Positions 1-11,216 of a stretch of 64,000 nt of DNA are shown piece after piece. Location: NCBI GenBank assembly GCA_015501595.1, contig JADNRX010000161.1, forward strand, positions 1 to 64,000. Reading direction: 5' to 3'. The first letter of the stretch is position 1; every line of letters begins with the position of its first letter. A model generated the notes under the pieces. The model had not been told where the DNA came from, ran no database searches, and saw only the letters and a list, made by a program, of their open reading frames with translations. The position numbers and the translations under genes are program-made. Origin of the DNA: Hymenopellis radicata (taxonomy: Eukaryota; Basidiomycota; Agaricomycetes; Agaricales; Physalacriaceae).

Positions 1-195
1 AACGACGCGTCCGGGTCCCCGACACTAGCCTGCATCGAATCTTGGCATGAGATTTCTGCGCATTCTAGGACATGGCCCTCTCTTCACGACCATCTGAGTC
101 CTTCCAGGAATTGGCCCCTCTTGAGGCAAGTTCGCGAGACGTGCTTCTCATCTAGTAAGTCGATCATGTCAAGACAGTTTCAGTGCTCTACTGCC

Positions 196-202
196 TATAT
201 AA
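196..202 (+). promoter_or_regulatory. TATA box of the first hypothetical gene
   Basis: A TATATAA heptamer lies about 70 bases upstream of the ATG at 272, a usual distance for a fungal TATA element. This supports that ATG as a real start. Confidence 0.5.
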
Positions 203-271
203 CCCCTTCCAAATGCTACTCTTATATTCAACACAATCTACTATCACAACATCCGCATCACATATACTACC

Positions 272-1091
272 ATGATGATCTTGCACGGCTTCGAACCTAT
301 GGGCTCTGTCCCTCCTTCACCTGCATTCTTCGCGCCGTTTCCTGAACGCCGCGCAGCTTACGTCGACTGGGACTCCCCGTCCGTCATTGAAGACATCTAT
401 GGCAAACCTAAAGGTACGTTTTCTTTCCTGCAGATTACCTAGCATTTGCTGACGACGGTGCACAGTCTCATTAAAGCAGTCATTGGAGAAAAAGCTTCAG
501 CCGATCACCCGACCGCTATTATCCCCCTTCGTCGTGTCGTCGTCGAATCCCTACCCACCAGAAACGGACGCACCCGTTGTGCGAGCGGTCAAGGCCGTCG
601 TCAGAGTAGGGCGGCCCAAGTCAACAAGAATGTGGAGGCATGCTGGCGCTTACACGCGTCCCCTTTGGTGCGGAAGCCAACTTCGATCGTCCCGGAGGGG
701 TGCTATACGCTGGTGGAGAAAAAACGGGTACTTTGTTGAGAAGAAGGAGAGAAGGTTTAGTGGAAAAAATATCAAGGATAGTGTTGCTCAAGTGTGCCGG
801 CGAGCATCTCAGGCTTCTTCACAAATTAATCTTGCTGCAGAGGATGCCGAAACACACGCACCAGCCGCTAGGCCACACGTACCCATCATCACCCACACTC
901 CGCCAACGCTCGCTCCACGTCCAGCCGCGTCCAAGCGTAAATCCTCGAGAAGGGCAAGGGAGCAACAGCTCAAGGAGTACATTCCTCCGGCATACCTCCT
1001 CGCGCAGCGCTGTATTGATATCGTGCATTCAAGAAGCGCGCGCCATGCGGCTGAAGATGCGCTGCGTTATGGGGCACCTCAGAAATTTTAG
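272..1091 (+). CDS. Hypothetical basic protein, two exons
   Basis: I do not recognise this protein. Exon 1 runs from the ATG at 272 to 413. A short intron (414-465, GTACGT...CACAG) follows, and exon 2 stays open to a stop at 1091, giving about 255 residues. The splice joins the frames cleanly. The N-terminus is proline/aromatic rich (GFEPMGSVPPSPAFFAPFPE). The C-terminal third is basic with a KRKSSRRAREQQLKEYIPP stretch that could serve for nuclear localisation. A TATA element lies 70 bases upstream. No enzyme motif, signal peptide or membrane segment is visible. A second small intron near 607-650 cannot be excluded, because that stretch reads poorly as protein. Confidence 0.45.
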
Positions 1092-1099
1092 ATTATAGT

Positions 1100-1552
1100 C
1101 AGTTTGTCTCGAGAGTTCTCGTTATAATTGCTTTTACCATTATTTACTTGCTTTGCCGTTATTCTTGCTCTCGTCTTTTGCTATCTTGAGGCCTTTACTA
1201 TTTGTCGTACTACCTACTATACATTTCGCTACTTGATGTTGACAATGAGTGTGTAACTAGCTTCTGAAATCGGACTTGAATTGGACTTGAAAGTACTTTC
1301 AATTGACAAATGCCACAAGTTGCTAGTTCTCGCGCACACATGCTTTGCGGTCTTATGGATCCCAGCGATCCAGATCAACAACAATCAATGACCCCAATGG
1401 CGATGTATCTCAACGAAAAGTTCGCGCTCAGTGAGCATGATCACCAAACTCCACAATAGCCCACAAGAATTAAACAAGCACTGACCCGGACCTGATACAT
1501 TGCAAAACCCCACATTAACCCATCAGTAAACCTTACACACAAGTCATTAATA
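1100..1552. other. Intergenic, no gene seen
   Basis: This AT-richer stretch lies between the 3' end of the first gene and the stop codon of the minus-strand fucosyltransferase-like gene. Both genes point into it, so it should hold both polyadenylation regions. I see no ORF or repeat worth naming. Confidence 0.5.
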
Positions 1553-3302
1553 TTAATGATCATCGGCGCCCTTATACCCCCAATTCACCAATCTAGTCGG
1601 GCCACCACTCCAATCTTCCACCCTGCGCGCACTAACAAGACTCAGCGTAGATCCTGATGTGCCAACGAAACCGACAGCCAGACTATGCGTCGCCACATCG
1701 ATAACGGGGAGATACCACTCCCCATGCCTCTCGACGGTTTGCTCTACACCATGGTCGATATCCCGCCACCCCAGCGCCTCGACCTGTTGCCAAAAGAGCT
1801 CTGTGGTGTCGTCTACACGTCCGACAAATCAGCTAAAGATAAGGGGTGGCAGTGAGATAGGAATCGCACCAGAAGATATCAGTACACGGTTAACACGAAG
1901 TCCTTTCTTCTCCATAAGCTCCTGCTTCACCTCTTCAACCCTCCTTGCGAACGCTGGAAGTGCCGCGAAGCAGTCCTCTGGATCTTTACTACTACATGTC
2001 CGACCAAAATCTCCGTGACGAACATGCACGGCTATGAACTGCGCCAGTAAGTACATGAGCACTGCATGGAAGGCGATAGAAACATTGGACACACCGGTGG
2101 CATTGGCGCGGACGAACGTACTTTGAAAGCCTTGCGGATCGCCTTGTCCGCTAAATCGTTGACCTTTTGCGTAAATTTAATATGCGTGGCGACATATCTC
2201 CACACAGGCGACCACGACCGCTCCCATTCGAATGGTGCGGCGCCGCTTCCCATATAGTACGTCGTGTCCAGACAGGCTAGGTGACGATCCGGAGGTGCGT
2301 AGTTTCCTTTCGGTGATGCATGCGTGACGGGGAACGTTCGATCTTCGAACAGAGGACGCTTGGGATATAAGAGCGCGGCCACGTTCCACAAGTTCGTGTG
2401 GTCATGCCAGTGGTCTGGATTGATGAACATTTCGCCTGGGATTTGCGTGTATGATACGTCGAGGTGTAGATGCTCGGAAAAGGATTGACCGCTTGGGTTC
2501 CCATCGCGTGGATTCCAGCATCCGAGAGACTCCTCGGCGGCAAACGAACGCGCGTCGCGATGTGTCGGGAAGTTTTTGATGTCTGCCCATTCGATTAAGG
2601 GTTTCTTCAGTGCAGTTCGTAGCGAGTCGAGATCGAATACTTCTCCAAACGCTACAGTACCCGCCGATGTAGCTGGTGATTCGTTAACGACGCGACGTTC
2701 AAGTCAAGCACGCACTCACATATGTGGTGGCTGGGCGTAAATGGTGGAATAACGGGTACTCTTTCAGATATCATTCCTAGATAAATAAGATTTGCCTTGA
2801 TAGGTTTAGCACCACTTGGAAAGGACTAATGTGGAGAACTCACAAAACAAATGAATTGATTCGCTGGAACAGCATCAGTCACGATACATTCAAGACGTCA
2901 AACGGGAACGTACTGAAGCCGCCAAGACAAAAGGATGTAACATAATGAAGATCTGGTCGTAAAGCATCTGGGAAGCAAATCAGTTCCCGCTCGGTACGTA
3001 GGGAGTTGCGCGGACCTCGGAATCTTCCCGTTGTTGAAGAACCTTTTACAAACTGCTTGGGAGCCAGATTTGTCGAGGTAGATTGAGGCGGGGGAGACCT
3101 GGTAACTGTGACATACTCGGCTGGACACGATCCTGGCCGCTCGGCCGGTGGGGTAGGCGCAAATTGCAGTGGAAGGTGACTCTCGCCGCGCGGTAAGAAT
3201 AGAAAGCACAGAATGACCGTGCAGACCACGATAAAGACGTGTTGTCGTGAGCACCAAACGCGAGCTCCGCAACGAGCGCGACTCCCTGCTTGGGAAGGAC
3301 AT
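1553..3302 (-). CDS. O-fucosyltransferase-like type II membrane glycosyltransferase (copy A)
   Basis: Multi-exon minus-strand gene, clearly paralogous to the gene at 56276-57979. It has a hydrophobic N-terminal anchor (VVCTVILCFLFLP) and a proline-rich stem. The catalytic region follows, with GGFTNQFICF, ERVPVIPPFTPSHHI, RHLACLDTTYYMGSG, HVRHGDFG and a C-terminal GTSGSTLSLVSARRV block. The HxRxGDF and DGSTLS-like motifs resemble the GDP-fucose protein O-fucosyltransferase fold, so a Golgi enzyme using GDP-fucose is inferred. Exons read from the stop: 1553-1812, 1870-2038, 2095-2672, 2720-2795, 2844-2863 (only 20 nt) and 2914 onward. These introns match those of the second copy. The start is uncertain. 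The ATG at 3302 is one base out of frame with the anchor segment, so the first exon needs transcript data. Confidence 0.72.
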
Positions 3303-4094
3303 CCCTAGAGCGCCAGGTGGTATGTGGTGAAGTGGAAAGAACACGCCCTGGATGCTGATTGCCGCCCGTTCAAATGCGAAAACATGGACGATAACATAAG
3401 ACTCACGGGCCGATATGGGCGTCTTGTCAGCGCTCATCTCTCTTGCAAGCGCCGTCCATTGAAAACCATGCTTCTCAGACTCCATCTCGACCCTCCGTCA
3501 TTTGGAAAGCACCCGGTGCAGTATGATGGCTCCCTGCTATGTCGACGGCCAAGGCAAGAGACCCGCATAATCCTAGTTATACACGACGCGATATCAGTAC
3601 AGGATGGGCAGGATCATTCATGAGGAAAAGAAACAGACATGTCTCGTCAACATGGCGGGGGGGAAGAAAGGCCGGGAAGACAGAATGGAATCGACGCGGT
3701 ATATATACTGTCGGGGTAGGCAATTTAGCCAAAAAGAGTAAGAGAGGCGCAGGAGAAGCAGAAATGGCGAAATGGATCGGAAGGAAGAAGGCCAAGGTTG
3801 GAGGTCGATTCCAAGTCGATTCCGATCTCCACTTCCCACGTCCATCCTTGTGAAAGAACGTCCTAAAACCAATCCTACGCATAAGTGAACGTGCATTATA
3901 TTATAAGTATGTTGCTCTATATAGATCTACAGTATGTATAAACGTACAGTCCTACGCTCACTTGGTGAGAATCGTGTACACTCACCCCGAAAACCGAAGG
4001 ACTCAACACATAATTCCTCGAACTCGAACTGTACTCCCATTCCCCAGACCAATCTTACAACAACACTCCCGTCTACATTTTACAACCTTTGCTT
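3303..4094. other. Intergenic, no supported gene
   Basis: Short ORFs exist on both strands but have low-complexity or arginine-rich translations, no splice-supported continuation and no family resemblance. The region should hold the promoter of the fucosyltransferase-like gene and the 3' end of the acetyltransferase gene. Confidence 0.4.
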
Positions 4095-4669
4095 CTAACA
4101 TCTGACACATCTCACGCCTCCTTCAACAGTAACCCTCAATCCCCTCCTTACCTCCACCCGCATCCCACCCACTCCTCCATCCGCGTAGCCTTCAGCGCCG
4201 ACTCGTAAAACCCGATAGACGGCGTGTTCCACTTGAGCACACTCCAATCCACCTCCAGCAGTCATTATCCAGCGCGACCTTGCCAGCGCCGCGAACAGCG
4301 CGCGCCCGACGCCGAGATTGCGCTGCGCAGGCGTCACGTACAGGTCTTCTAGGTAAACACCCTTCTTCCCTATCCAAGTCGAGAAATTGAAAAAGTACAG
4401 CGCGAACCCGATGGGCGTTTTGCCTGTCGCGCTTTGTGGTGTGCTCTGATCTGAGGATGGAGACTCAGAGGTGAGCTCGGCCATGATGGCCCACGCGACG
4501 TGACCGCCAAGTCCGACGCCAGATTCGGAGAATAGGGCTTCCTGCAGCTGGGCATGGGTCGCTTGGGCTTTGTCTTCTTCTTTCTCGTATATGGCCAGTT
4601 CTTTAATGAAATGTAGGATGGCAGGATGTCGCCTGGCTGTGCGGGGCGCGTCGTGAAGGCGGCAGACAT
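4095..4669 (-). CDS. GNAT-family N-acetyltransferase (diamine acetyltransferase-like), four apparent 1-base deletions
   Basis: The conserved order of a spermidine/diamine acetyltransferase-type GNAT is visible across three frames. It begins MSAAFTTRPAQPGDI. An ILHFIKELAIYEKEED segment follows, then GFALYFFNFSTW, the beta-4/alpha-3 core YLEDLYVTPAQRNLGVGRAL with the acetyl-CoA loop, and DWSVLKWNTPSIGFYES near the end. Reading these in order needs four single-base corrections, each in a base run: near 4620, 4280, 4253 and 4165 (GG, TT, CC and CCC on the plus strand). The length, about 190 residues, fits the family, and no introns are seen. The protein would transfer acetyl from acetyl-CoA to a small amine. 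The lesions are more likely assembly error than decay, because residues between them are well conserved. If real, the gene is dead. Confidence 0.7.
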
Positions 4670-5504
4670 GGTGTTGGAGAGTTTACAGATGATGGAGGTA
4701 GTTGGATACGGCAGATTCGAGTCACGAATTGAAGTGTGTAGTAAGAGCTCAAAGTCCTCGGGATGATCGGATAATCAGTGACATAGGGGAGTTTCCCCGC
4801 GTTTCCCGTCAGTACGCGTCAGTGATGAGACTGTTCGTGCGTGACAGTTGTTGCCGCAGGAGAACGACATTTAGTCAAGTGGAATAAGTAGAAACATGGT
4901 TTAAATACCAGGGCTTAAAGCTTAAAGCTTAAAGGCCGGATCGCTTTCGACATGATCGTGTAACAATGCATCGCTGCTGCCTACGGTATCAGACCATCTT
5001 TTTTGTCTGCCGCCTCGTTTCAAAAGATGAAGCCGATATTTGAGCGTACAAATTTGGTCGAAAGTCTTGGTATTCCTGCTAAGAGCGAGATACGACGTTG
5101 GCGCGGGAGGCAGCAGCGATGGACGTAGTTCGTGCCCCACGCGACATGAACAGAAAATAAGTGAGCCGTCAATCGGAGTGCGCACCATTGTAATATCTAA
5201 GTCTAATGTGATGCACACCTGTGGTGTAGTGGCAGCAGGTGTGTATTACCCAGTGTTGACCATATTTTTGCTCAACACCGGCGCGACTCACGAAGCACAA
5301 CGAAGTCTCCAATCCCAGCAAAATAGGCGCTGGCACACATACTTTAACTTGCAGGCCCAGGAGGTGTAGTTCCACCCCGCCGATGTAGTAGGGAAGCGCG
5401 ACTCGGAGTCATTGACTTGATAGACTCGCCCAAAAAAAAATTGGACTCGTTCGACTGCACGGCACGGCACTATACAAAGTGAGCTAGTACGCTGCCGCAC
5501 GATG
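4670..5504. other. Non-coding stretch bordering the repeat patch
   Basis: No convincing gene. The first part is presumably the acetyltransferase promoter. Around 5213-5245 there is a hairpin-capable CACACCTG...CAGGTGTG pair around a GGTGTAGTGGC segment that resembles a tRNA A-box. It may be debris of a tRNA-derived element, but no B-box or flanking duplication was found. Confidence 0.35.
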
Positions 5505-6545
5505 TTGTCCAGTAATTGAGGTGACAACGTCGCAAGCAGCAGAAATTGATTGAGCACAGTGCCACCCAAAAAAGCATCAGAGTGCACCATGATTCGGATG
5601 CACATCGCACACCTGTAGCCTAGCGGTATCAGTTGTGAATACGAATCGGGTAGGGGGAGAAACTTTTTTGAGTTGCGATTACCACGAGGAGCGCAAACTT
5701 TGGGCCAAACGATAATCGGAGTCGAGGACAATGACGCCGGTGAGAGACCTGGAGAACACGTGGTCGGCGCTCGAGGACGAGGAGAGTAACCTACCATGAC
5801 TTACGCTCACCGAACTCCTCATCGCTGCCTTGTCCGCTGAAGGTGGCGGACAAGGTAAACCTAAAAATCAAAGACCTAGACATAACATGGCAGTAAGTAA
5901 CCGTTGCACCACTTCTGCCGCCAACAGGACTGACAACTGGCAAGTTGGGAAATCTCATAGACGGCGTTTGGCGTGTTGTGTCCTTCCGGTGCGCTTATCC
6001 TAGACGCCGCAGCCCAAAGCATTCTTCATAGATGCTCCATAATCCACGGTCCGTGCTAGGAAGTTCTTGAACTAGGACATGATGAGAGCGAGAAGAAAGA
6101 GTGTCCGGATTACCGGTCCGGTCTTCCGCTCGAGTTTCTCACTTCTTACTGCCAGCCAAATGCCAGCATCACCGTGGTCTAACGGCTCAGGTGGAAATAC
6201 TGTAATGATTCCAGGATTGCTTTTTTCTTCTCACTCCCAAAGCCATTATTAAAGTTTCGGAGCCTAAGAGTATTCTTCCTTTGAGTCCAAGTTCAAAAGG
6301 CAAACGAGGAGACGGGGCATGGTGAAACATAAAAACGGTCTTACTCTGCCGCCGAGCTGCAGGCCAGCCGTTACGTTAAACCTGCGCGCTCATGAACATA
6401 CAGCTCAACGATATAGTTCAGGAAGTGTGAAAAGTGCAAACGTGGCTCAAAAACAAATCAGGATGTTGAGGGTCCAAAGCCAGGACAGCGAGTGAGCCAC
6501 CGCCCCGCCGTCAGCTCTACATATCTTTTCTACTTGGCGCTAGCT
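5505..6545 (+). repeat. Dispersed non-coding repeat, copy A (long form)
   Basis: About 460 bases from 5505 to 5965 match 7432-7917 in the same orientation. Shared landmarks are GACAACGTCGCAAG, CACACCTGTAGCCTAGCGGT, AACCTACCATGACTTACGCT and GACTGACAACTGGCAAGTTG. A further matching tail, CCGTCAGCTCTACATATCTT, lies near 6508 here but directly follows in copy B, so this copy carries about 540 extra bases, or copy B lost them. No ORF is conserved between the copies. The TAGCCTAGCGG segment fits a polymerase III A-box, so a SINE-like origin is possible but unproven. Confidence 0.6.
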
Positions 6546-6883
6546 CGCTAGTGGCCAAGACCAGAAAAATTTGTACTCGATGCTTATTATAGGAGCGAGT
6601 AGCCAGTGAGCTACTTACACTTTCCGGATCGAAACCCTACTTCTCTCCCGGAAGATCAATGTCACTTGGCGAAGAAGAACAAGACGCCATCAAGTTGGAC
6701 CATCCTCGTCTCCACATCTTCCCTCCATGCAAAGACTGATGTATGATGCATCGGAAGGTCTGTGTTGTTCGTGTGTCGAGCGCTCCCGGGCCATGGACTT
6801 GGCTAACTGAGAGTTGAAGTTAACCAGGTTTCAACACAGCTCGGAAAAGAGACTGGCAGGACTGCAGAACGTTCTGGTGTAGT

Positions 6884-7319
6884 AGGACCCGGGAAGCTCC
6901 CCTCAACCTCCGGCGATGGCGACGTTCAGGAAAGGCCAACGATTTTGGCTCAAATGGGCCTGAAAAGGCCCATTTTCGCCGAGGTTTGTCACGTGGTATG
7001 TCATGTTTTTCTTCTTCCGCATGTTTTTTTCGCTGACTTTGGCCGCCGTAAGCTTCCTACCTCTTCTGGTTGTCTTCTTCATCCTCGTCACACTCTGACG
7101 ACCTTAGCGGAGTCCTATGATGATGGGATAAGAGTTTCAATGGGTGTCACTGTCAAATTTTCCCCTGTAACTCCAAGTTTGGCCTCAAAAGGCCTAAATC
7201 GCGCCGGACTTCGACCCAAACGCGCCTCAAAAGGCCTATCTTTCGCCGGAATTTTGGTCGTTTTTGAGGTCAAAAAAGGCCAAAAATCGCTGGAGGTCTA
7301 GGGGAGGTTCCCGGGTCCT
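6884..7319. mobile_element. hAT-type MITE with 8-bp target duplication
   Basis: This 436-bp non-coding element starts AGGACCCGGGAAGCTCCCCT and ends with the imperfect inverse, AGGGGAGGTTCCCGGGTCCT. Terminal inverted repeats extend for about 33 bases. It is flanked by perfect direct repeats GGTGTAGT at 6876-6883 and 7320-7327. An 8-bp target duplication is the signature of hAT-superfamily insertion. The interior is packed with short AAAAGGCC / GGCCNAAA units in both orientations, like the subterminal transposase-binding repeats of hAT elements. There is no transposase ORF, so it is non-autonomous. Confidence 0.82.
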
Positions 7320-7431
7320 GGTGTAGTTGTTGCATCCCAATGTACCTGATCCAAAAATACAGAACACGTCCGAGTCCATGCATTACGATTTCAGACCGTA
7401 ATCTTGGGTCCATCCAGCGGTATCTCATCAT

Positions 7432-7967
7432 GTTGACCAGTTACTTGAGACAACGTCGCAAGTATCATTGTGTTGCTGCCACCCAAAAAGAAGTGAGGCG
7501 TGCATCAATGACGACAGATTGCACACCTGTAGCCTAGCGGTCTCAGTTATGAATACTGGTATATAAGCGCAGAACCTTTTTGAGTCGCGATTACCACAAG
7601 GAGGGCAAAGTTTGTGTCAAACGATAATATTTTGTATGAACCACAGGGACTCGAGGATAACGACGCCGGTGAAGGACCTGAACTTGAACATGCGGTCAGC
7701 GCTCGAGGACGGAAGGCGCGAGGGGAGTAACCTACCATGACTTACGCTCGCCAAACTCCTCACGCAACCTTGTCCCTCACTCCGCTGAAGGTGGCGGACA
7801 AGGTAAACCTAAAAACCAAAGACCTAGAACACGTCTATGGCAGTAAGTAACTGTTACACCACCTCTGCCGCCCACAGGACTGACAACTGGCAAGTTGACA
7901 AATTTCATAGACGGGACCAAGCCCGGGCCGTCAGCTCTACATATCTTTCCTACCTGGCGCTAGCATG
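7432..7967 (+). repeat. Dispersed non-coding repeat, copy B (short form)
   Basis: Second copy of the repeat at 5505-6545, about 80 percent similar by eye, lacking the roughly 540-base internal block of copy A. It ends with CCGTCAGCTCTACATATCTT and TGGCGCTAGC. The F-box relic on the opposite strand begins immediately after, so the repeat marks the breakpoint of that relic. Confidence 0.6.
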
Positions 7968-8364
7968 TCCCAAATGGAACAAGTTGGGTAAGAAACAGTG
8001 AAATCCTCGTCATCCAGCTGCTCATCCTCGTGAACGTAGAAGAGGATTTGCTCCCAGAGTTCAGGGGGTACGCCGCGACACAGGGAAATTAGACCTCGGT
8101 ACCTTTCTCGTACATTTTCTAACGCGTCTCGTTCCTGCTGTAGGGAGGCAATGACATCCTGAAGGGACCTGATTTTGGCGCTTATGGAGGATATGTCCGT
8201 ATTGATATTGGGTAAAATGTGGTGCTGGATATGGGAAGACTCTTGGTCTGTCGCGGGGACATTGGACGAAGGTTGTGCAGCAGGATGGAAGTTTCGAGTT
8301 CTTGGACATACTGAAGACTAGGTTTGGAGATGGTCCCACATTGTCTGCACAGCGACACCGACAT
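7968..8364 (-). pseudogene. F-box gene relic, 3' end cut off by a repeat
   Basis: From the ATG at 8364 the translation reads MSVSLCRQCGTISKP, the cysteine-pair start of the local F-box family. After one missing base (GG run at 8283) it continues as a helical, coiled-coil-like linker and then an F-box-like CRGVPPELWEQILFYVHEDE. The frame stays open to about 7968, where the dispersed repeat begins. The leucine-rich part is gone. It was probably an SCF substrate adaptor related to the F-box genes at 9142, 20332 and 22652. No completion of the gene is visible downstream. Confidence 0.6.
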
Positions 8365-8646
8365 GGCGTGACAAGAATGGCGAAGAGCAAGCGACGTGTC
8401 TGAAGCTAGAATTAGAAATGGACGCGTACAAGCTTATGGGCCACATACATCAAGCTAAATTGGTTTACAGACGCAAGGAGTTCAAGGTGTGTTCGGCGCC
8501 GAACGCGTCAGAAAGCGGTTTCCAACAAGATGGTCGAAAGTAAGAAATAACGACCTAGTTGCAGTCGAGAGCTGTCGGCTGGCGGCACGTGACTCTCTTG
8601 GGCTCTTTTCAGGACTTCGATCACCGCCTGCACATACATCGATTCT

Positions 8647-8998
8647 TTTTTTTTTTTTTTTTTTGGAGGACGCAGCTACACTTCCGTGTGATCATTGTTA
8701 GCGTACAGCACTTTGTACTGTTTCCCGCCGCCGCAGATCCGCGTGTCTGTTCGAGGATATTTCAACCCCGCAACTTGTTGCCAAGTTGTATGCCTTGACA
8801 AAGGCCCAATAGGAAGAATGCATTTATGCACGAACAGATGCCCAGTCTGAACAGTGTGGGACTCGCGTCGTTAGAAGCCATACCCACTAGAACTCCCTGG
8901 TGGTACCGGCATTGAACCCGCGACTACGGGACCGGTGATCTACGGTTTACCCATATATCAGGAACGTGGGTCTCAAGAACCACTCGCCCATGCGTCCC
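8647..8998 (-). mobile_element. tRNA-derived SINE with poly(A) tail and 17-bp target duplication
   Basis: A 352-bp insert in minus orientation. Its 3' end is a run of 18 A (T on the plus strand, 8647-8664). It is flanked by identical 17-bp copies of GCACATACATCGATTCT at 8630-8646 and 8999-9015. The 5' head holds a polymerase III A-box (TGGGCGAGTGG, minus strand 8990-8980) and a B-box (GGGTTCAATGCC, 8919-8908). They are about 60-70 bases apart, the spacing of class II tRNAs (Leu/Ser). There is no ORF. The paralogous segment near 25450 carries the uninterrupted target site, which confirms the insertion. It sits just upstream of F-box copy 1. Confidence 0.85.
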
Positions 8999-9141
8999 GC
9001 ACATACATCGATTCTAGGCGCGCATTTGTCGGTACCGGAGCGCCTCGTAAACCTTTCGCTACGCCTCAACGCCGTTCCAGTAAGCACATTCGCATACGTT
9101 CTTCTCCGTCACTCAGGACGCATGCCCTCTTTTCTTCAGAA

Positions 9142-10704
9142 ATGTCCCAAACGGCTTGCCCCACATGCGGAATACTCAGTCAACATGACCCGTCGCCTAT
9201 CGTGCCGCTTTCTTCTCGCGTCTCGGAGTTGCTCTCCGTGAATACGCCCCCACATGATGCTGAAGTCGACGCCATGCGTCAGATAGCAAAGGAATCCTCC
9301 GAACTTGTAGACTCTCTACAAGAGCAGGTGAAGAAAGCCCAGGAGAGGCTTTCTTCACTCCAAGATCTGCACCGTACGGCGTTGGGCACCCTCACTAAAG
9401 TTAGAATAGTCCTTCATCCCATTCGCTCCCTCCCCCGCGATATCCTCTCAGAAATCTTCCTCTGCTGTACCCCGTTCGTGGACGAGGGTGACATTGACTT
9501 CTTCGAATACGGCCCAGATTTCGACACGCTCTGCCCCAAAAACCATCCTTGGAATCTGTCCCACGTTTGCCAGCGATGGCGGGAAATCACAATATCTACA
9601 CCTCGCCTATGGTGTACGATATATCTTGACTTCCAACGATACAAGGACCTCTCCCAGAAGCAATGCGTCTTCAAGGGCATCTTGCTTTTCGAGCGGTCCG
9701 GTAATCTGGACCTCTCCATGCATGTCTTTAGCGGGATGGAGGGTATTTCAGACCATCCTCTGACCAGCTTCCTGGAGACCAGCACAAAGCGCTGGAGCAC
9801 CTTGACGTGTGGCCTTCCAACATGGTCCTTGCAGCTGTTTTCCGGATGTTCATTTCCCTTGTTGCGGGAATTGGGCATCCGCTACCAAGATACAACTGAA
9901 AACACTGATGCCATCGTGGACTCTTTCAATGACGCCCCATGTCTGAAGACTCTCAACTTCTATAGCTCAGGTGGCGCAGGAGAGTCATACAAATGTTGGA
10001 ATCGTTTCCTTGCCATCAGTTGACGCATGTGTCGTGTTTTACTTTCAGCCTAGAGCTTCCGTTTCGTTCACTACTTGAACGCTCGATCAACATGGAGGAT
10101 TTGACGTTGTGGTTTGGGCTAACTACTTTCGAGTTCGATCAGGGCGATAGAATCACTCTTCCAGCACTGAAGCGTCTCGATCTAATCGAGCATTACGAAG
10201 GTGGTGCGGGGAGGGTCGCAGAGTTTTTTAATGTTTTGAGGCTCCCCCGTATTCGCGACCTGTCGCTTGCCTTCCCGACCATCATCTCTGCTTTGAGAGC
10301 CTCCATTCGCATCCCGATTTTCATCAGATTACCATTCTGCGCATTGAAGGTTCCATGCTTCGGGTGCCGGACCCAGATGATGACGACTACATTCCCACGA
10401 CTATATTGGTGGCACGAAGATGTTGCTGAACTTTCTGAATCTGATGACAGGTGTTGAGGAATTTCAGTTGGAGGACCGCAAGGTATCCGGAGATTTCCTT
10501 GTTGGTCTTGTTGTGGGTGGAGCTGAGGAGGACATGGTGCGCTTGCCTTGCCTGCGTACCCTCGATCTCCATGAATGTAGTTTTGAGAACGATGCCGAGT
10601 ATGTCAATGGTTTGATAGTAAACATTGTCAACTCGCGGTCTGCTGTGCGTTCAGCCCTCCAGGTAAATTTCGACTCCATCCTTATCACGCCGTCCGCCTA
10701 TTGA
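9142..10704 (+). pseudogene. F-box/LRR protein gene, copy 1, frameshifted
   Basis: Starts at the ATG in AAATGTCCCAAACGG. The order is an N-terminal Cys pair (CPTCG), a coiled coil (about residues 55-85), an F-box (HPIRSLPRDILSEIFLCC), a WNLSHVCQRWREI segment and a leucine-rich tail ending ILITPSAY. The first frame stops at 10023. The tail resumes in other frames at 9993-10457 and 10420-10704. Comparison with copy 2 places single-base losses near 9990 and 10270 and several indels near 10380. An intact version would be an SCF ubiquitin-ligase substrate adaptor. The 5' leader has a possible intron (CAGTAAGC...TTCAG). The segment from about 8548 to 10890 is duplicated in inverse orientation at 22460-25535. 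Confidence 0.72.
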
Positions 10705-11216
10705 TATTTCTCACAGAGTCCTTGTTCCGCTCTGCAAAAACTTGTAGTACCGGGGAAATGGAAGAATTCGGAGAGCGTAGGCTCATGGGGCGCTATATTG
10801 GATTCAGTAGAACCGTGTTTCGTTGAGAAATTGGAGCATGAATGAATTGAGACATCCTTTTACATCCCGTCCAGGGAGATGTCCGATGATAACAAGAACA
10901 GAGAAACACTCAATAGCGGAATAAGAAGAGCAGAACAATATCACGTTTAGTAGGATATAAGATACAATCGATACAAGTACAGGTGCTTGGATATCAGTAC
11001 AAATGAAAGTAGTAATTGTTCGCAAATGTAAACACCGGATGGAATGAACCGCAGTCCCAAAGAGTCGGTAAATCGTCGCTTGCATCAGATTCGTAAGGGT
11101 ATTTGGAACAAAAAGACCTTACATCGCCTCGCCATAGTGTTGCGGCAAAGGCGGGTGAGGAGGTAGGAAATCTGGGTTGTTCGAGGAGAGCACGGCTTCC
11201 TCCGAACCCTGCCTGC
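10705..11216. other. 3' flank of F-box copy 1, no gene
   Basis: Bases 10755-10890 are nearly identical to the flank downstream of copy 2 (22600-22465 on the minus strand), including GGGGCGCTATATTGGATTCA. The duplication therefore extends past the coding region. The rest shows nothing codable. Confidence 0.5.

Noticed and set aside
819..1028. Minus-strand ORF inside the first gene
   Set aside because: Shadow frame of the plus-strand exon.
3577..3896. Overlapping minus-strand ORFs of about 100 codons
   Set aside because: Low-complexity, Phe/Pro/Leu-rich shadow readings with no splice support or family.
5213..5245. A SINE head with A-box GGTGTAGTGGC
   Set aside because: No B-box, tail or target duplication nearby; could be chance inside a small hairpin.
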